This document shows positions 26,201 through 34,983 of a stretch of DNA of 64,000 nucleotides, piece after piece. Source of the DNA: an uncultured Agathobacter sp. (GTDB lineage Bacteria > Bacillota > Clostridia > Lachnospirales > Lachnospiraceae); assembly GCA_934316545.1 (NCBI GenBank), contig CAKRDT010000006.1, positions 1 through 64,000 on the forward strand, given 5' to 3'. Every line of letters starts with the position of its first letter. Position 1 is the first letter of the stretch. Below the pieces are notes generated by a model. It was not told where the DNA came from, did no database searches, and saw nothing but the letters and a program-made list of their open reading frames with translations. The position numbers and the translations under genes are program-made.

Positions 26201-26619
26201 TTCAACACCATATCATTCGTGCTTAGTTGTAGAGAATGATCATACGCCACCGGGAACTGATTACGAAGAGACCTCTTAATAATATCCACGAAATGCTTCT
26301 TGCAACTCTTACGGTTACCCTCATCCAAACCCGCAAGCATACTATCCAGATTCTGATTCAACGTTTCCATCCACGAAAACTCGTCTTCCGCAAACACAGT
26401 CTTCGCCAGCGTCTTCATACTCTCTTCATCGAAAACCAATGTGCGAAACTCACTCTCTTCTGTCTTATCCCGCTCATATCCGGCAACGTGCTTACCAGCA
26501 TCTACAAATATCTTGATAAACTGCTGCTCATCCATCGCGTTTCTTATATGCCCACTCAAAATACCTTTACCAGCATCATATGTAACCGATTTCACAAGAT
26601 CTGTAATTGTATCACTCAT
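23263..26619 (-). CDS. Large helical partner of the NACHT protein, unknown
   Basis: An 1118-residue soluble protein from the ATG at 26619 (GGGGG 5 bases upstream; the frame opens at 26649). No Walker motif, signal peptide or membrane segment is visible. It is strongly helical, with many Leu/Glu-rich stretches that look like TPR- or HEAT-type repeats in the middle and C-terminal parts. The N-terminal 100 residues are charged (DKTEESEFRTLVFDEESMKT). It begins 11 bases after the NACHT stop, so it is in the same operon and probably works with it as adaptor, sensor or effector. I do not recognise the family. The codon pattern is normal. Confidence 0.65.
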   Translation of the reverse strand: MSDTITDLVKSVTYDAGKGILSGHIRNAMDEQQFIKIFVDAGKHVAGYERDKTEESEFRTLVFDEESMKTLAKTVFAEDEFSWMETLNQNLDSMLAGLDEGNRKSCKKHFVDIIKRSLRNQFPVAYDHSLQLSTNDMVLKLAGMPEQLQAFQDKWEKLQIENRQHVRQEQSENRGIYSQSSQGEKNDQYDIPEWNMAFSNVKWRPIADQEGRKTDIVTLSALWREERSTYPGWYIPSYSQCEKLNYRTKEYGLLQSYTFVDIDVMLAFCYEFVWRHEIGMNIYSGYEIKNIYAIWNAFGEKITDWKTDSMDEKQKEQGREWFEIGLALLRDYREDGMESSWDLCFGKMKAHAYMRKNGEKMLRMERLKQAYYHMDFAAMRRILGHCHLQTEDYELRLQVLGIRVELDEAEAVIEELKKLMKDIHKAEEGAADKNSSIYYASLLAGVLQLYSLCVQGVRDYAGEYEKHQEAINQIEETIEGYQVVFDWSEWRKCTTDALLHWHVKHYENENKDAFNLNREIHTIIGAGNGCESAYRFFRLLDRLSLPLQCGYVTLLGDWEMPWMEAVLQLNYSVGVFLLCRSVRSNTIETLIDRECLSLLSHVEIQEILHKLLDAFSLNMDEIEEQESTPGGLMRQLMSNVPELLIRFMSRSSEENQEMALYVLKDLMEKESLPVSFPMAKMCIEIMLQVSERVKARMLDTMLQTKIVEHKTLHGHGDGMDLFAYYFRKMEIGPLKELCSVAPQTIAELLEIPDECGYVWQTKVLRLECLDTLGLLSEDQRQEYAKLIWAFVSDNGLPKLSNMHLLAFEKMPCIDSNIPVRSVKSYFLSQSLEAQFEDGKGCRISMDNIPYLDELILVCDNMEPGYWSEAEADQLMEGIQNYWNTLREKLAAVSDDAFVWDEYCFRARRMVNAIAAIVRNVGILSDARIDALKELVAEMQVYAISTRELEIQFPNSEWVANQILAEMRSADKNLTVGAMTAAYHCILAHPDSAYAQKLLDEMLNILRYCKRPGVIAAAWNVHNLLYAKCEIMQEENLKQVDTCLVLLAEMLQTDSDCDMKFKSMLHVRKISVAIAFLMYQLDEAREYCGVLKWKAIAEDSNEINEVRNEWVWEEEWQRA

Positions 26620-26630
26620 GAGTACCCCCT

Positions 26631-29600
26631 TTATCTCATAAAACACCAAAATGTTCCTTCCTCATTCAACCAGCATGCCATAGCACCATCCCGAACCCTA
26701 TCGCTCTCACTGGTCAAGCATTTCTTCAACATCTCTTTCCTCTCACTTGCAGATACCCAGTCCAGATGACGCAATCTGCGAATCCACTCAACGAGCATTT
26801 TATCATTTGTCTCCATGCCTAATCTTTGCAGATCTGGTTTATACACAGAAGTCACATCGGACGGCAGCTGAAGAATCAATGCAAAAATATTCTCACCATA
26901 TGCACATTCCTCGAAACCAGCAATCACTGCTTTTAATTTCTTTGGATCCATCATCCATATCCTTTTCACTTCCTGTCTGGCAATATCACGGACCTCGGAC
27001 ATAGGATGTCTGCACAATGAAATATACTGTTCCATAGTCAAACATTGATATTTGGTAAGAACTTCTATAAAATTCTTAGTCGGAAGATTTGCCCCAATAC
27101 CACATTTCGGGCAAAAGCCATCTTCTTTTATCATTGTTTTCTCTTTACAATGAAGGCATTTCACCTGCTTTTGATTCCACTCAACAAACGATTTTTCAAC
27201 CATACTTATGAGCGTGTCTTTTATACGTTGCGGAATATTATCCGGCTCAACATTTAATATATAATTCAAAGTAGCAGAAACCATGTAGCGGTTTCCCATA
27301 AAGCCGCGCCGAATGATCCGCAACCAGTTTTCCGCATCCGGATCTTCCACTCTCTTTGGCAGATAGTCATACAAACAGGTATATGACGGAATAGCATCGT
27401 CCAGCAAGCGTGCTTCTGCATACATCGCAAGATTCTTCTCTCCACATGCAGCAAGCACTCTTCCGGCACGCTCCACAACCTTTTCGATGGAACTCGTCCG
27501 AAGCATACGGATCAGCAAATCCCTGACACCGGCAGTCTCTATATTATACGCCGCCATATATGCTGCACATTTTCCAAGAATGTCGGAACAACTATACATT
27601 CCCTCTTCTATTACTTCCGGGGCTACATTTCCTTTACACTTTACCCATTCCCCATCCAGATGTAAATTCAATATATGATCCGATGAAACAAAGCAGCGAT
27701 TTTCATTTACATAATGTAATAAACTATACAACTCTTTTTTAAGCTGTGCTTCGTCCAACTCCACAGTTTCACATATGGCTTTTACCAATTTTTTAGAATG
27801 TGGACGCTCTAAATCCTTTCCCATCAAGCGCATCTCCGGCAGAGGAGCACTCCAAAGTCCCATTACAGCCGATATCTTCGAATACTCATAGCAACTTGCA
27901 ATCTTATCGCATGAAGTCATTCCGAACAGTTCAATTAAGATTTCAATTAATTTCTGCTCACTTTGCCTCATTTGCATATTAAATGTATCAAGCGAAAACT
28001 TTGGCCCCTCTTCTGCCAACGCCTGCTCCTCTGCATCAATCCATTCCCCTTCACCGATTGCGTTAGCATAATTCTCAATCACTTTCCACTCATTCATCGA
28101 CATCTCTTCAAGAGGTAAACTTTTTATAGCATCTGTCAATTCATGATCTTCTGCATTCGGAATTAACGCTTGTATCGCATTTGCCAGATCATCAAAGGTA
28201 TCTTCTGCCTCTCCCTGATGCAATAATCGTATCACATACAGCACATATTTTCTCGCAAGTCCCTGCATTCTTTCTTTATCATCGGAAAAAGCGATAAGAA
28301 GTATATGATATGCAACCATCTGTCTTTCCAAATTCTTAGACTGTACATATTCTTCCAACTGCTGTACATGCCAATCAATCTTGCTTCCTCTCAGATGATT
28401 AATCGCCCGCGAAGCCTTCTCACATAAATATGTATTATTGCCAAAAGCATACTTCCACAATTGATCATACAATTCTTGCGGGACCCGCTTATCTTTTCGC
28501 TCACCGATTCCTTCTGCAGCCAGAAAGACAGCGCCCTCCGGGAGTTCATTCCGTTGTTCGATTGCGATCAATTCCTGCACCATAGCATCATCTGTCTCAC
28601 AGGCGATCGCCATACGTAAAGTTTCCTGCCAGATATTATCTCGATAATGATCGGAAATCCATTTTCTTCTCTCATCCTTGGATCGTTTTGCAAGAAAACA
28701 AGCTGCCAAATACTCTCCGACATTCAAGTGCAAAAACAAAAAACATTCTTTTCCCTTATGAATACCCTTATCCAATATTCCCCTTTGCAGCCAGAACTCC
28801 AGACACTTTTCCGCCGCCTTTCTTGCTTTTGCCAACGGATATTCCATCTCTTTTGCAAGAAAATCACCCGCATAAGCAATCATCTTATTTTTCGTATACG
28901 CATCACCGGCTGCATCATCTGCCTTGCTCATCATGTAATAAGCAATTGTCTCAATTCCATAAGATAAGTCTGTTTCCGAAAGCAACATCTCATTTTCTCT
29001 GCTTGATCCATGCAACCACTCATCAAGAATCGCCTGATACAGACAAATTTTATTTGTTCCGAACTCTTTTTGTTTCAAAGACAGTTGTACCATAAAACCC
29101 AATATCAGCGGGCTTCTACATGCCAGACGGTAAATGTCCCTATTCTTAATGCGATCCGAAAACCACTGATAATTTGTCTGATAATCCGGCTGTATCATTT
29201 CCATCAATTGCCGCGCAAAGGAATCTAACTGCCACTCATTGATCGGTAATATCTGATAATGCTTGAACTCGCTTAATTCGGTTGCATCATATCCAATCGG
29301 TCGGCTTGTCACCACAATTTTCTGTTCCGGATGTCCAAAGCCCCATAACGCAATCTCCTTTGCAACAATTCTTCTGTAATCACCGCACTCATCCAATCCA
29401 TCCAGAATGAGCAAAGAAAAGAACCTTGCGATATCCGCTTTGCCAAACTCAAAATCCATGGATTGTGTCATGGTTTTGCGTAAAGCCTCTTCAAAAGAGA
29501 GGCCATCTCTCATGGAACGCGCAACATCCCATAAACGCACTTTACCTGCCGCTATCTGCATGGCATCCGCCTGACAAAAAAGCTTCTTGCACATCGTGCT

Positions 29601-30422
29601 TTTGCCCATTCCCGGACCACCGAGCACAACCTCATTTCCCGTTTCCATCAACAATGTTTCTACATCATAGGTATCAGAACCCGTTCTTCCGAAATATTCA
29701 TCATATTTTTTCAAAAACTCCCACTGTGTCTGAGCCTGTTTCTCCCTTAAATCCTTTTCATCTATAATATTCAGCCGCATCCATGCCTTCTCGATCGGCA
29801 GCTTTCTTTGCACACCTAAAACCGTAATATAGGAATTCTCTTTTTTCTGTTCTTCCAAATATCTCTGCAACTTTTCATAGGTGTCTACTCTTGCTATGGT
29901 CCGCTCGGCGTTCCAATCCAATTCTGCCTGCAAATACTCCACCAATTCATGTCTTGCATTCGCCTCCATACATGAACAAGCTTCCAACAGATCTGTGAAA
30001 TCCAATACATCCTGCTTAGCATCAAATACTATTTTGCCACCATATTGCCCCATTTCCGGAATCGTATAACTTGATTGCTTCTCCCCAAGAATCATCATCT
30101 TAATGTGAGGATATGTTTCATACACCTCATGTGCGATAACCTTAGAAAACGAGTATTGTATCTTTGCACTCGTCTTATCCGCAGTCACCTGAATCCCCAG
30201 TCCCTGTTGTATATCACCCAAATCAATCCCCGGATAATTTTTCTCTTTTGTATTTAAATTTACCAGATGCCAGCCATATATCCGATTCAGGACCTCACAC
30301 ATGATATCTTCCATCACCTTGTTCTCATCGAGCATATTCAGCTTGCCACTATATTTTAAATATGTATGCAAAAATGCAAACATTGAACTGAGTTGCTCTT
30401 TATCTGTGTGCGATCTTGTCAT
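26631..30422 (-). CDS. SMEK-NACHT STAND ATPase (bNACHT/Avs-like)
   Basis: A 1263-residue protein. The N-terminal domain (about 5-150) has the SMEK pattern: KYSGKLNMLDENKVMEDIM, YGWHLVNLN, DLGDIQQGLGIQVT. The NACHT module follows: Walker A LGGPGMGKST (267-276), Walker B LLILDGLDECG (337-347) and sensor VVTSRPIGYD (370-379). A long helical repeat region (about 500-1100) would be the ligand sensor, and a zinc ribbon CLHCKEK...CPKCG lies near 1128-1147. Related bacterial NACHT proteins protect against phage by oligomerising on a viral trigger. GGGGAG lies 10 bases before the ATG. It is followed by the 1118-residue partner. Confidence 0.83.
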   Translation of the reverse strand: MTRSHTDKEQLSSMFAFLHTYLKYSGKLNMLDENKVMEDIMCEVLNRIYGWHLVNLNTKEKNYPGIDLGDIQQGLGIQVTADKTSAKIQYSFSKVIAHEVYETYPHIKMMILGEKQSSYTIPEMGQYGGKIVFDAKQDVLDFTDLLEACSCMEANARHELVEYLQAELDWNAERTIARVDTYEKLQRYLEEQKKENSYITVLGVQRKLPIEKAWMRLNIIDEKDLREKQAQTQWEFLKKYDEYFGRTGSDTYDVETLLMETGNEVVLGGPGMGKSTMCKKLFCQADAMQIAAGKVRLWDVARSMRDGLSFEEALRKTMTQSMDFEFGKADIARFFSLLILDGLDECGDYRRIVAKEIALWGFGHPEQKIVVTSRPIGYDATELSEFKHYQILPINEWQLDSFARQLMEMIQPDYQTNYQWFSDRIKNRDIYRLACRSPLILGFMVQLSLKQKEFGTNKICLYQAILDEWLHGSSRENEMLLSETDLSYGIETIAYYMMSKADDAAGDAYTKNKMIAYAGDFLAKEMEYPLAKARKAAEKCLEFWLQRGILDKGIHKGKECFLFLHLNVGEYLAACFLAKRSKDERRKWISDHYRDNIWQETLRMAIACETDDAMVQELIAIEQRNELPEGAVFLAAEGIGERKDKRVPQELYDQLWKYAFGNNTYLCEKASRAINHLRGSKIDWHVQQLEEYVQSKNLERQMVAYHILLIAFSDDKERMQGLARKYVLYVIRLLHQGEAEDTFDDLANAIQALIPNAEDHELTDAIKSLPLEEMSMNEWKVIENYANAIGEGEWIDAEEQALAEEGPKFSLDTFNMQMRQSEQKLIEILIELFGMTSCDKIASCYEYSKISAVMGLWSAPLPEMRLMGKDLERPHSKKLVKAICETVELDEAQLKKELYSLLHYVNENRCFVSSDHILNLHLDGEWVKCKGNVAPEVIEEGMYSCSDILGKCAAYMAAYNIETAGVRDLLIRMLRTSSIEKVVERAGRVLAACGEKNLAMYAEARLLDDAIPSYTCLYDYLPKRVEDPDAENWLRIIRRGFMGNRYMVSATLNYILNVEPDNIPQRIKDTLISMVEKSFVEWNQKQVKCLHCKEKTMIKEDGFCPKCGIGANLPTKNFIEVLTKYQCLTMEQYISLCRHPMSEVRDIARQEVKRIWMMDPKKLKAVIAGFEECAYGENIFALILQLPSDVTSVYKPDLQRLGMETNDKMLVEWIRRLRHLDWVSASERKEMLKKCLTSESDRVRDGAMACWLNEEGTFWCFMR

Positions 30423-30456
30423 AAAATTTATCTCCCCAAAATACTTTTTTGCAAAG

Positions 30457-30484
30457 AAAGCCGATGCCTCAGCATCGACTTTCC
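30457..30484 (-). terminator. Terminator of the Wzz-like gene
   Basis: On the minus strand AAAGTCGATGC pairs with GCATCGGCTTT and is followed by CTTTGC. It leaves only about 35 bases before the NACHT start, so that operon must start in this gap or depend on read-through. Confidence 0.75.
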
Positions 30485-30502
30485 AATTACTTTAAAATCC
30501 TA

Positions 30503-31906
30503 TTATTCCACCCCGACGCATCCGGCAACATCCACATTCCAATCCTTCAGCATACGAAGTTCCTTTTCAATTTCCTGATAGATTGAGACATCTGTAATCT
30601 CAACCAGTACCACATGTCCAGCCTCCGAAGCCTCTCGCATCGCTGCTGCATCGTAACAGATATTCTCACCGTATACGGTCTGAATTCCCTTTGCGCCAAG
30701 ACCTTCCACAATCTTCGTAATCGTCGTCTTGTCAACGCGTTCAATCTCCGAACCGGTCAAAAACACCTTCGTAATTCCTTCGTTCTTGCAGTACAACTCA
30801 ATATTTGAGATTGCAAGCTGAACAGAAGCATCCGCACTCAGCATCTTCTGATTCCGGTATTTGATTCTAAGCAGAAATCCTGTAAGCCCCTTGCTTCCCT
30901 TATTCTGTGTCAGAATACCAAACTGACGCAGCTTATAAAAGCGAACCAACTCTTCTGCCTCCTGCAGCTTATTTGACAGAACCGCCACACAAACAAGATA
31001 CAATGCTGCAAGAAAGATTCCCATTACAAATCCAAGTACAACATACTTTTTACTGAACACCGGCGCTGCGGCAACAACTGTTTCAGCTGCTTCCGTTTCA
31101 TTATCGCTCTCATCCGCAACTTCACTGTCAACCGCCTTCAATTGCTCCTCGGTCATCGAAGAAGTCAGCGTTGTAATCTGATCCTGATATGACTTAATCA
31201 AATCGGTTACCGCTTTCTGTGCATTTGCTAAATCGGAATCGGTTTGAACCTGATAATTTTCAGAAACAAGTACCAGTTTATGGGCTCCAATTCTATCTTT
31301 AATATCCTCATACCGTCCCTGCAAAGCCTTCTGAATTGCCTCTGATACAGTCTGTAAACTCTCATCATCTGTGTACTTTACAAACACGGAAAATGTATTA
31401 TCTGAATCCACATTGGCAGATACAAGTTCTGCAAGATACTTATCCTCAGTCTTTGTATTTACCTCTTTCCAGATATCCTTCTGCTTTAATCCATGCTCTG
31501 CATAATCCACGTAAGCATTTGTAATTGCCGAAGTGTAATCCTGTCTGTTATCCTTGGAATAATTATAAGTATAATCCGAATCAATATAGTACTTGAGTTC
31601 CAATACATGCTCCTGATACGGATCAATATTCATCAGAAGCGACTCCTGCATATATGTGCTGTTCTTGTCCATAAGCACATGCAGACTTTTCACATCATCA
31701 ATCTGCTGTTGCTCTTCCTTGGTAAAGATTACTTCTTGATTATCTTGTGGCTGCTGCGCCGCCTTATACGCCCGCGCATCCTTGACATACTTCACTCCCG
31801 GAAGTAAGGTTGCAAAAAGCACAGCACACACGATCCACAATTTCCATCCCAACATCACCTTCCAGAATAAGTGACGAAGAGAAATTTCCCTAACTTGATT
31901 TTCCAT
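30503..31906 (-). CDS. Wzz-type polysaccharide chain-length regulator
   Basis: A 467-residue protein from the ATG at 31906 (GGAG 9 bases upstream). It has an N-terminal membrane helix (about 20-40), a large extracellular coiled region (about 60-285) and a second helix (YVVLGFVMGIFLAALYLVCVA, split here as about 290-312), the Wzz topology. The cytoplasmic C-terminal part (about 330-467) looks like a tyrosine-kinase-type P-loop fold, with KVFLTGSEIERVDKTTITKIVEGL in place of a proper Walker A, so it is probably a degenerate kinase domain. It fits capsule export control. It is separated from the main capsule operon by about 15 kb of other genes. Confidence 0.78.
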   Translation of the reverse strand: MENQVREISLRHLFWKVMLGWKLWIVCAVLFATLLPGVKYVKDARAYKAAQQPQDNQEVIFTKEEQQQIDDVKSLHVLMDKNSTYMQESLLMNIDPYQEHVLELKYYIDSDYTYNYSKDNRQDYTSAITNAYVDYAEHGLKQKDIWKEVNTKTEDKYLAELVSANVDSDNTFSVFVKYTDDESLQTVSEAIQKALQGRYEDIKDRIGAHKLVLVSENYQVQTDSDLANAQKAVTDLIKSYQDQITTLTSSMTEEQLKAVDSEVADESDNETEAAETVVAAAPVFSKKYVVLGFVMGIFLAALYLVCVAVLSNKLQEAEELVRFYKLRQFGILTQNKGSKGLTGFLLRIKYRNQKMLSADASVQLAISNIELYCKNEGITKVFLTGSEIERVDKTTITKIVEGLGAKGIQTVYGENICYDAAAMREASEAGHVVLVEITDVSIYQEIEKELRMLKDWNVDVAGCVGVE

Positions 31907-31979
31907 TTGTATGTTCTCCAATTTGTAATTTAATAGACGTAACTAAGTGTACTGCATTTATTGATAAAAAGCAATGCTC

Positions 31980-32670
31980 TCAACGAAAGCCCTTGTCAAT
32001 CAATCCACCATTTTGTCGTATCTGATTCGTTATCGATTCACTACAGATACAGCCCCGAAAATCATATGCATCCACATTAAAATTGGTAATCATATCCACC
32101 TCACTGTGATAGCGGCAGTATTTCTCATGGCAGAACATAATCTGTCCATTGGAGAGAATTACCACCAATTCCTTATTTTCTGTATTGAAAGCCATATCCA
32201 AAACATCTCCCATGCATTGTCTATCTTCGCTTTTCTTAAAGAGATTCTTTCCACTCCTATTTTCTCAACATCTGGAATTTGCAAGCCCCGCAGATCAAGC
32301 CCTGAATAATCAGGACAGCCTCCCGCTTCAGTATAGGAGGATCATAATATCCGTTTCTTTGAAAGCAGATTTTTCTGATTACCTCGTCACGTCCCGTAGC
32401 ATCTCTGTCTACATCATGATTACCCGGAACAATAAAAAGCCTGTCCGTAGATGTTCCAACGGCTATACAGAGATCTATCAGGAACCGTGCCGCCTCCTCC
32501 GGAAAATGATTCGACTCGGCATTTGCCGTCCTAATATCCCCTGTGCAGAAAACATAATCACATCGAATATTATTTTTCTTAAGATACTTCGGCAATTCTT
32601 CTCTCATCGAATCTGTACTCATGTCATCATTATTAAAATGCAAATCCGATATATGTAACCATCTAATCAT
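31980..32670 (-). pseudogene. Relic of a calcineurin-type phosphoesterase with a propeller-like tail
   Basis: The upstream part (32670-32257) encodes 137 residues of a metallophosphoesterase: SDLHF (D-x-H), VFCTGDI (GD) and IVPGNHDVD (GNHD), ending abruptly after FQMLRK. The downstream part (32213-31980) is a separate 77-codon frame with a WD/propeller-like repeat (DMAFNTENKELVVILSNGQI). The most economical reading is one large gene of phosphoesterase + middle + propeller type that lost its centre. Such N-terminal phosphoesterase domains occur on STAND proteins. It is near other defence genes but cannot be functional as it stands. Confidence 0.6.
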
Positions 32671-32754
32671 GCTTTAATTATATACCTCTCTAATCTGCGC
32701 AATCAAACGATGTTATGTATTATTCCTTTATATGAATTAATAAACAGGGCACCA

Positions 32755-33201
32755 TTAAAAACTATGATAATTCTTATTAATCAATTTAATAATCTGCATT
32801 AAATCTAAATGAATTTCATATACAAACTGGACTTGCAAATCCGAATCAGATATTACGCCATTTGCTGTCTCCAAAAGCCGATCCTCCAAAGCAATACACT
32901 TACCTTTTAGCTCTTGATAAAAATCGTGCTTAGCGTAGGCATAATATTTACAATCACACATCATATCCATTAATGTATCAATCAAATAATTGTATCCTTG
33001 CAGTTTTCCATCATTTCTGAATTCAATGTCCTCCACCGCATCCGGAATCTTCATAACTATGTATTTTGTAAAGATTTCTTCAAAATGCTTTGCTTCCAAA
33101 TTTGTTATATTTATTTTTCTATTCTGATACAAAGCAAAAAATGTAAAAAATGCTGTTGCAATTGAAACTATAAGTGCCGCAAATGCTATCTTCTCCTGCA
33201 A
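32755..33201 (-). CDS. Single-helix membrane protein of the HATPase/STAS trio
   Basis: A 148-residue protein with one N-terminal membrane helix (AFAALIVSIATAFFTFFALY, about residues 5-24) and a helical cytoplasmic domain. The start is TTG at 33201: AGGGGG lies 6 bases upstream, overlapping the STAS-like gene's stop. It is the last gene of a tight three-gene unit (10-bp gap). No known motif. Such a helix-anchored protein could be a sensor, target or effector of the two soluble partners. Confidence 0.65.
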   Translation of the reverse strand: MQEKIAFAALIVSIATAFFTFFALYQNRKINITNLEAKHFEEIFTKYIVMKIPDAVEDIEFRNDGKLQGYNYLIDTLMDMMCDCKYYAYAKHDFYQELKGKCIALEDRLLETANGVISDSDLQVQFVYEIHLDLMQIIKLINKNYHSF

Positions 33202-33211
33202 TATAATCCCC

Positions 33212-33508
33212 CTAAATTCCGTATGCCTTGATAGACTTCTCTATTTTTTCAATAATTGTTTGTTTGTCACAATCAAGTTTCATTATTTTAAGAGCTTCAC
33301 TCTTTCCATATTTTTCTTTTAGAAAAGTATATATTCCTTGTATAAATGAACTTCCAATATCATCAATTTCACTTGGGATTACAACAACATTCTCTTCGTT
33401 TTCCTTTAAATATGGTTTCACCTGTACTTCAAATGTTTTTCGTCCTAAGCTGTTTCCCGTCAAATCTTGCGTTGAAACACCAAATTTCAATTCAATTCTA
33501 TTCTCCAT
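33212..33508 (-). CDS. STAS-like DUF4325 protein
   Basis: A 98-residue protein that fits STAS-like DUF4325: GNSLGRKTFEVQVKPYL, then a hydrophobic strand ENVVVIPSEIDDIGSSFIQGIY with the SF-at-helix-start pattern, and a final amphipathic helix. STAS-type proteins are the switch partners of GHKL kinases. Its ATG overlaps the end of the HATPase gene by 11 bases (ATGGAGAATAG), which implies coupled translation and a common function. Confidence 0.72.
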   Translation of the reverse strand: MENRIELKFGVSTQDLTGNSLGRKTFEVQVKPYLKENEENVVVIPSEIDDIGSSFIQGIYTFLKEKYGKSEALKIMKLDCDKQTIIEKIEKSIKAYGI

Positions 33509-34652
33509 CCTGCTGGTCTCCTTTAAAAATTAACATAAAATTATATCCAGTGCCTGGCAAAAACGTGTAAGAAGAATCTAAGCATGTTGTATCCGGTATT
33601 TCCTCTAAGAAATTACCAAACGAATTAAATCCGATCCACCCATCTTCGTCAAAATTCAGCATTTCTTTTTTAAATAAAAGACTGGAATATCCAGACAATA
33701 CATAGCAAAAATCTTCATCTGCATATTCTTCTAATGTCCGGATTAATTCTGGAAGCCCTGTGCCGCCCGAATAACTCTCATTCGGTCTTCCGGATATTTC
33801 ATCCTGAAATGTTGATACAAGATAAAACTCTTCTTTACCATATTTCTTATCAAAATGCATGGATTGCTTTTTATAAGCTTCTTCTACATAAATATATCGA
33901 CTATCTGTTTTATAATATTTATGCTCAATTTTCTCAATAATATCATTATACAGACATTTCTCACCAAAATTTAATACAACGACATTGACGGCATAATAAA
34001 CATCCTCTGAATCAGTAGCCTGATAATCTTTCTCCGTAATATCAATATCAATTAAACAAGGTGTATGTGCATGACATAATGCATTATCTGCTAATTCGCC
34101 GATTGTATAGGCTAATTTTCCATCAAACTCATCACGCATATGAAAGCGATCAAGAAAAGTTTTGATATCCGTTACCAGCCTCGCCGGTGCTTCCACATCT
34201 GTTGGATCTGTCAAAACCTTTCTATAATGATTTTTAGCAAAATCATTTTGAAAATATAAATTAAATTCATTATTATATCCAAACTGAGCAATTGCACATG
34301 ATGGCGTGTACCGCCATCCTTCCGTATTAATGTTCGGATCAAAACCTCCAACCCTCATATCAACCTGCTTGTGATATGCATTGATTATCGTATAAAGAAT
34401 GCATTCCAAAAGAATATACACTAGCTTATCACGAGGATTAAAAATGCGGAACTGCAAAATAATCTTACGACAGCTTCGTCCATATGCTTTTATAACAGCT
34501 TTTATTTCAGAAAGTATCTGCAACAATTCCAGAGATGTCTGTTCCTGACTTTGACAATCGATAAAATATTCCCCATTCGAAGATACCTTTCTTATCCTTG
34601 TACGATTCTTTTTATAGTTTTTTTCTATCAACAAAGACGCATCCAATAACAT
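33498..34652 (-). CDS. GHKL-type HATPase paired with STAS-like protein
   Basis: A 384-residue soluble protein. Residues about 170-330 contain a GHKL ATP-binding fold: N box YTIGELADNALCHAH (about 183-198) and a glycine-rich GGTGLPELIRTLEEYAD (about 293-310). The first 150 residues are a separate alpha/beta region with no motif I know. There is no histidine phosphoacceptor or membrane segment, so it is closer to RsbW/SpoIIAB-type switch kinases or to an ATP-driven conformational switch. GAGGAG lies 5 bases before the ATG. It overlaps the STAS-like gene downstream. Confidence 0.72.
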   Translation of the reverse strand: MLLDASLLIEKNYKKNRTRIRKVSSNGEYFIDCQSQEQTSLELLQILSEIKAVIKAYGRSCRKIILQFRIFNPRDKLVYILLECILYTIINAYHKQVDMRVGGFDPNINTEGWRYTPSCAIAQFGYNNEFNLYFQNDFAKNHYRKVLTDPTDVEAPARLVTDIKTFLDRFHMRDEFDGKLAYTIGELADNALCHAHTPCLIDIDITEKDYQATDSEDVYYAVNVVVLNFGEKCLYNDIIEKIEHKYYKTDSRYIYVEEAYKKQSMHFDKKYGKEEFYLVSTFQDEISGRPNESYSGGTGLPELIRTLEEYADEDFCYVLSGYSSLLFKKEMLNFDEDGWIGFNSFGNFLEEIPDTTCLDSSYTFLPGTGYNFMLIFKGDQQDGE

Positions 34653-34785
34653 ACCTACTCCTCATCCTTAGTTAACGTAAAATATCGCTTATCAACACTT
34701 CTCTAGACTTCATCGATGACTTTCTTCCTTAGACGCCTTCTGTTCAGAAAACTTGTCTAAGCAGACTTTAAAAATTTTAATTGAA

Positions 34786-34833
34786 CCAAGTCGCTGCGCG
34801 ACAGCCTGCCAAAGTTGTTGCGCAGCGACTTGG
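34786..34833. terminator. Long hairpin, probable terminator
   Basis: A perfect 14-bp stem CCAAGTCGCTGCGC (34786-34799) with its complement at 34820-34833 and a 20-base loop. On the minus strand it follows the 339-residue gene and leads into TTCAATTAAAATTTTT. The rest of 34653-34983 shows no gene. Confidence 0.55.
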
Positions 34834-34983
34834 CATTTCTATAAAAAAACAGTGATAAGCTGTTTAAGTGCGCCCAAAACAATACAACAAACCAATGCCA
34901 CTGTCTATGAAAAGATTATCATGTACATCTTCTTTATTCAAGAGGATATTTTATATTCATGTTCCTCCCTAAAATGAAATGAT

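Noticed and set aside
32257..32670. A short stand-alone metallophosphoesterase
   Set aside because: It holds only the front motifs and ends abruptly without the later His motifs needed for the second metal site.
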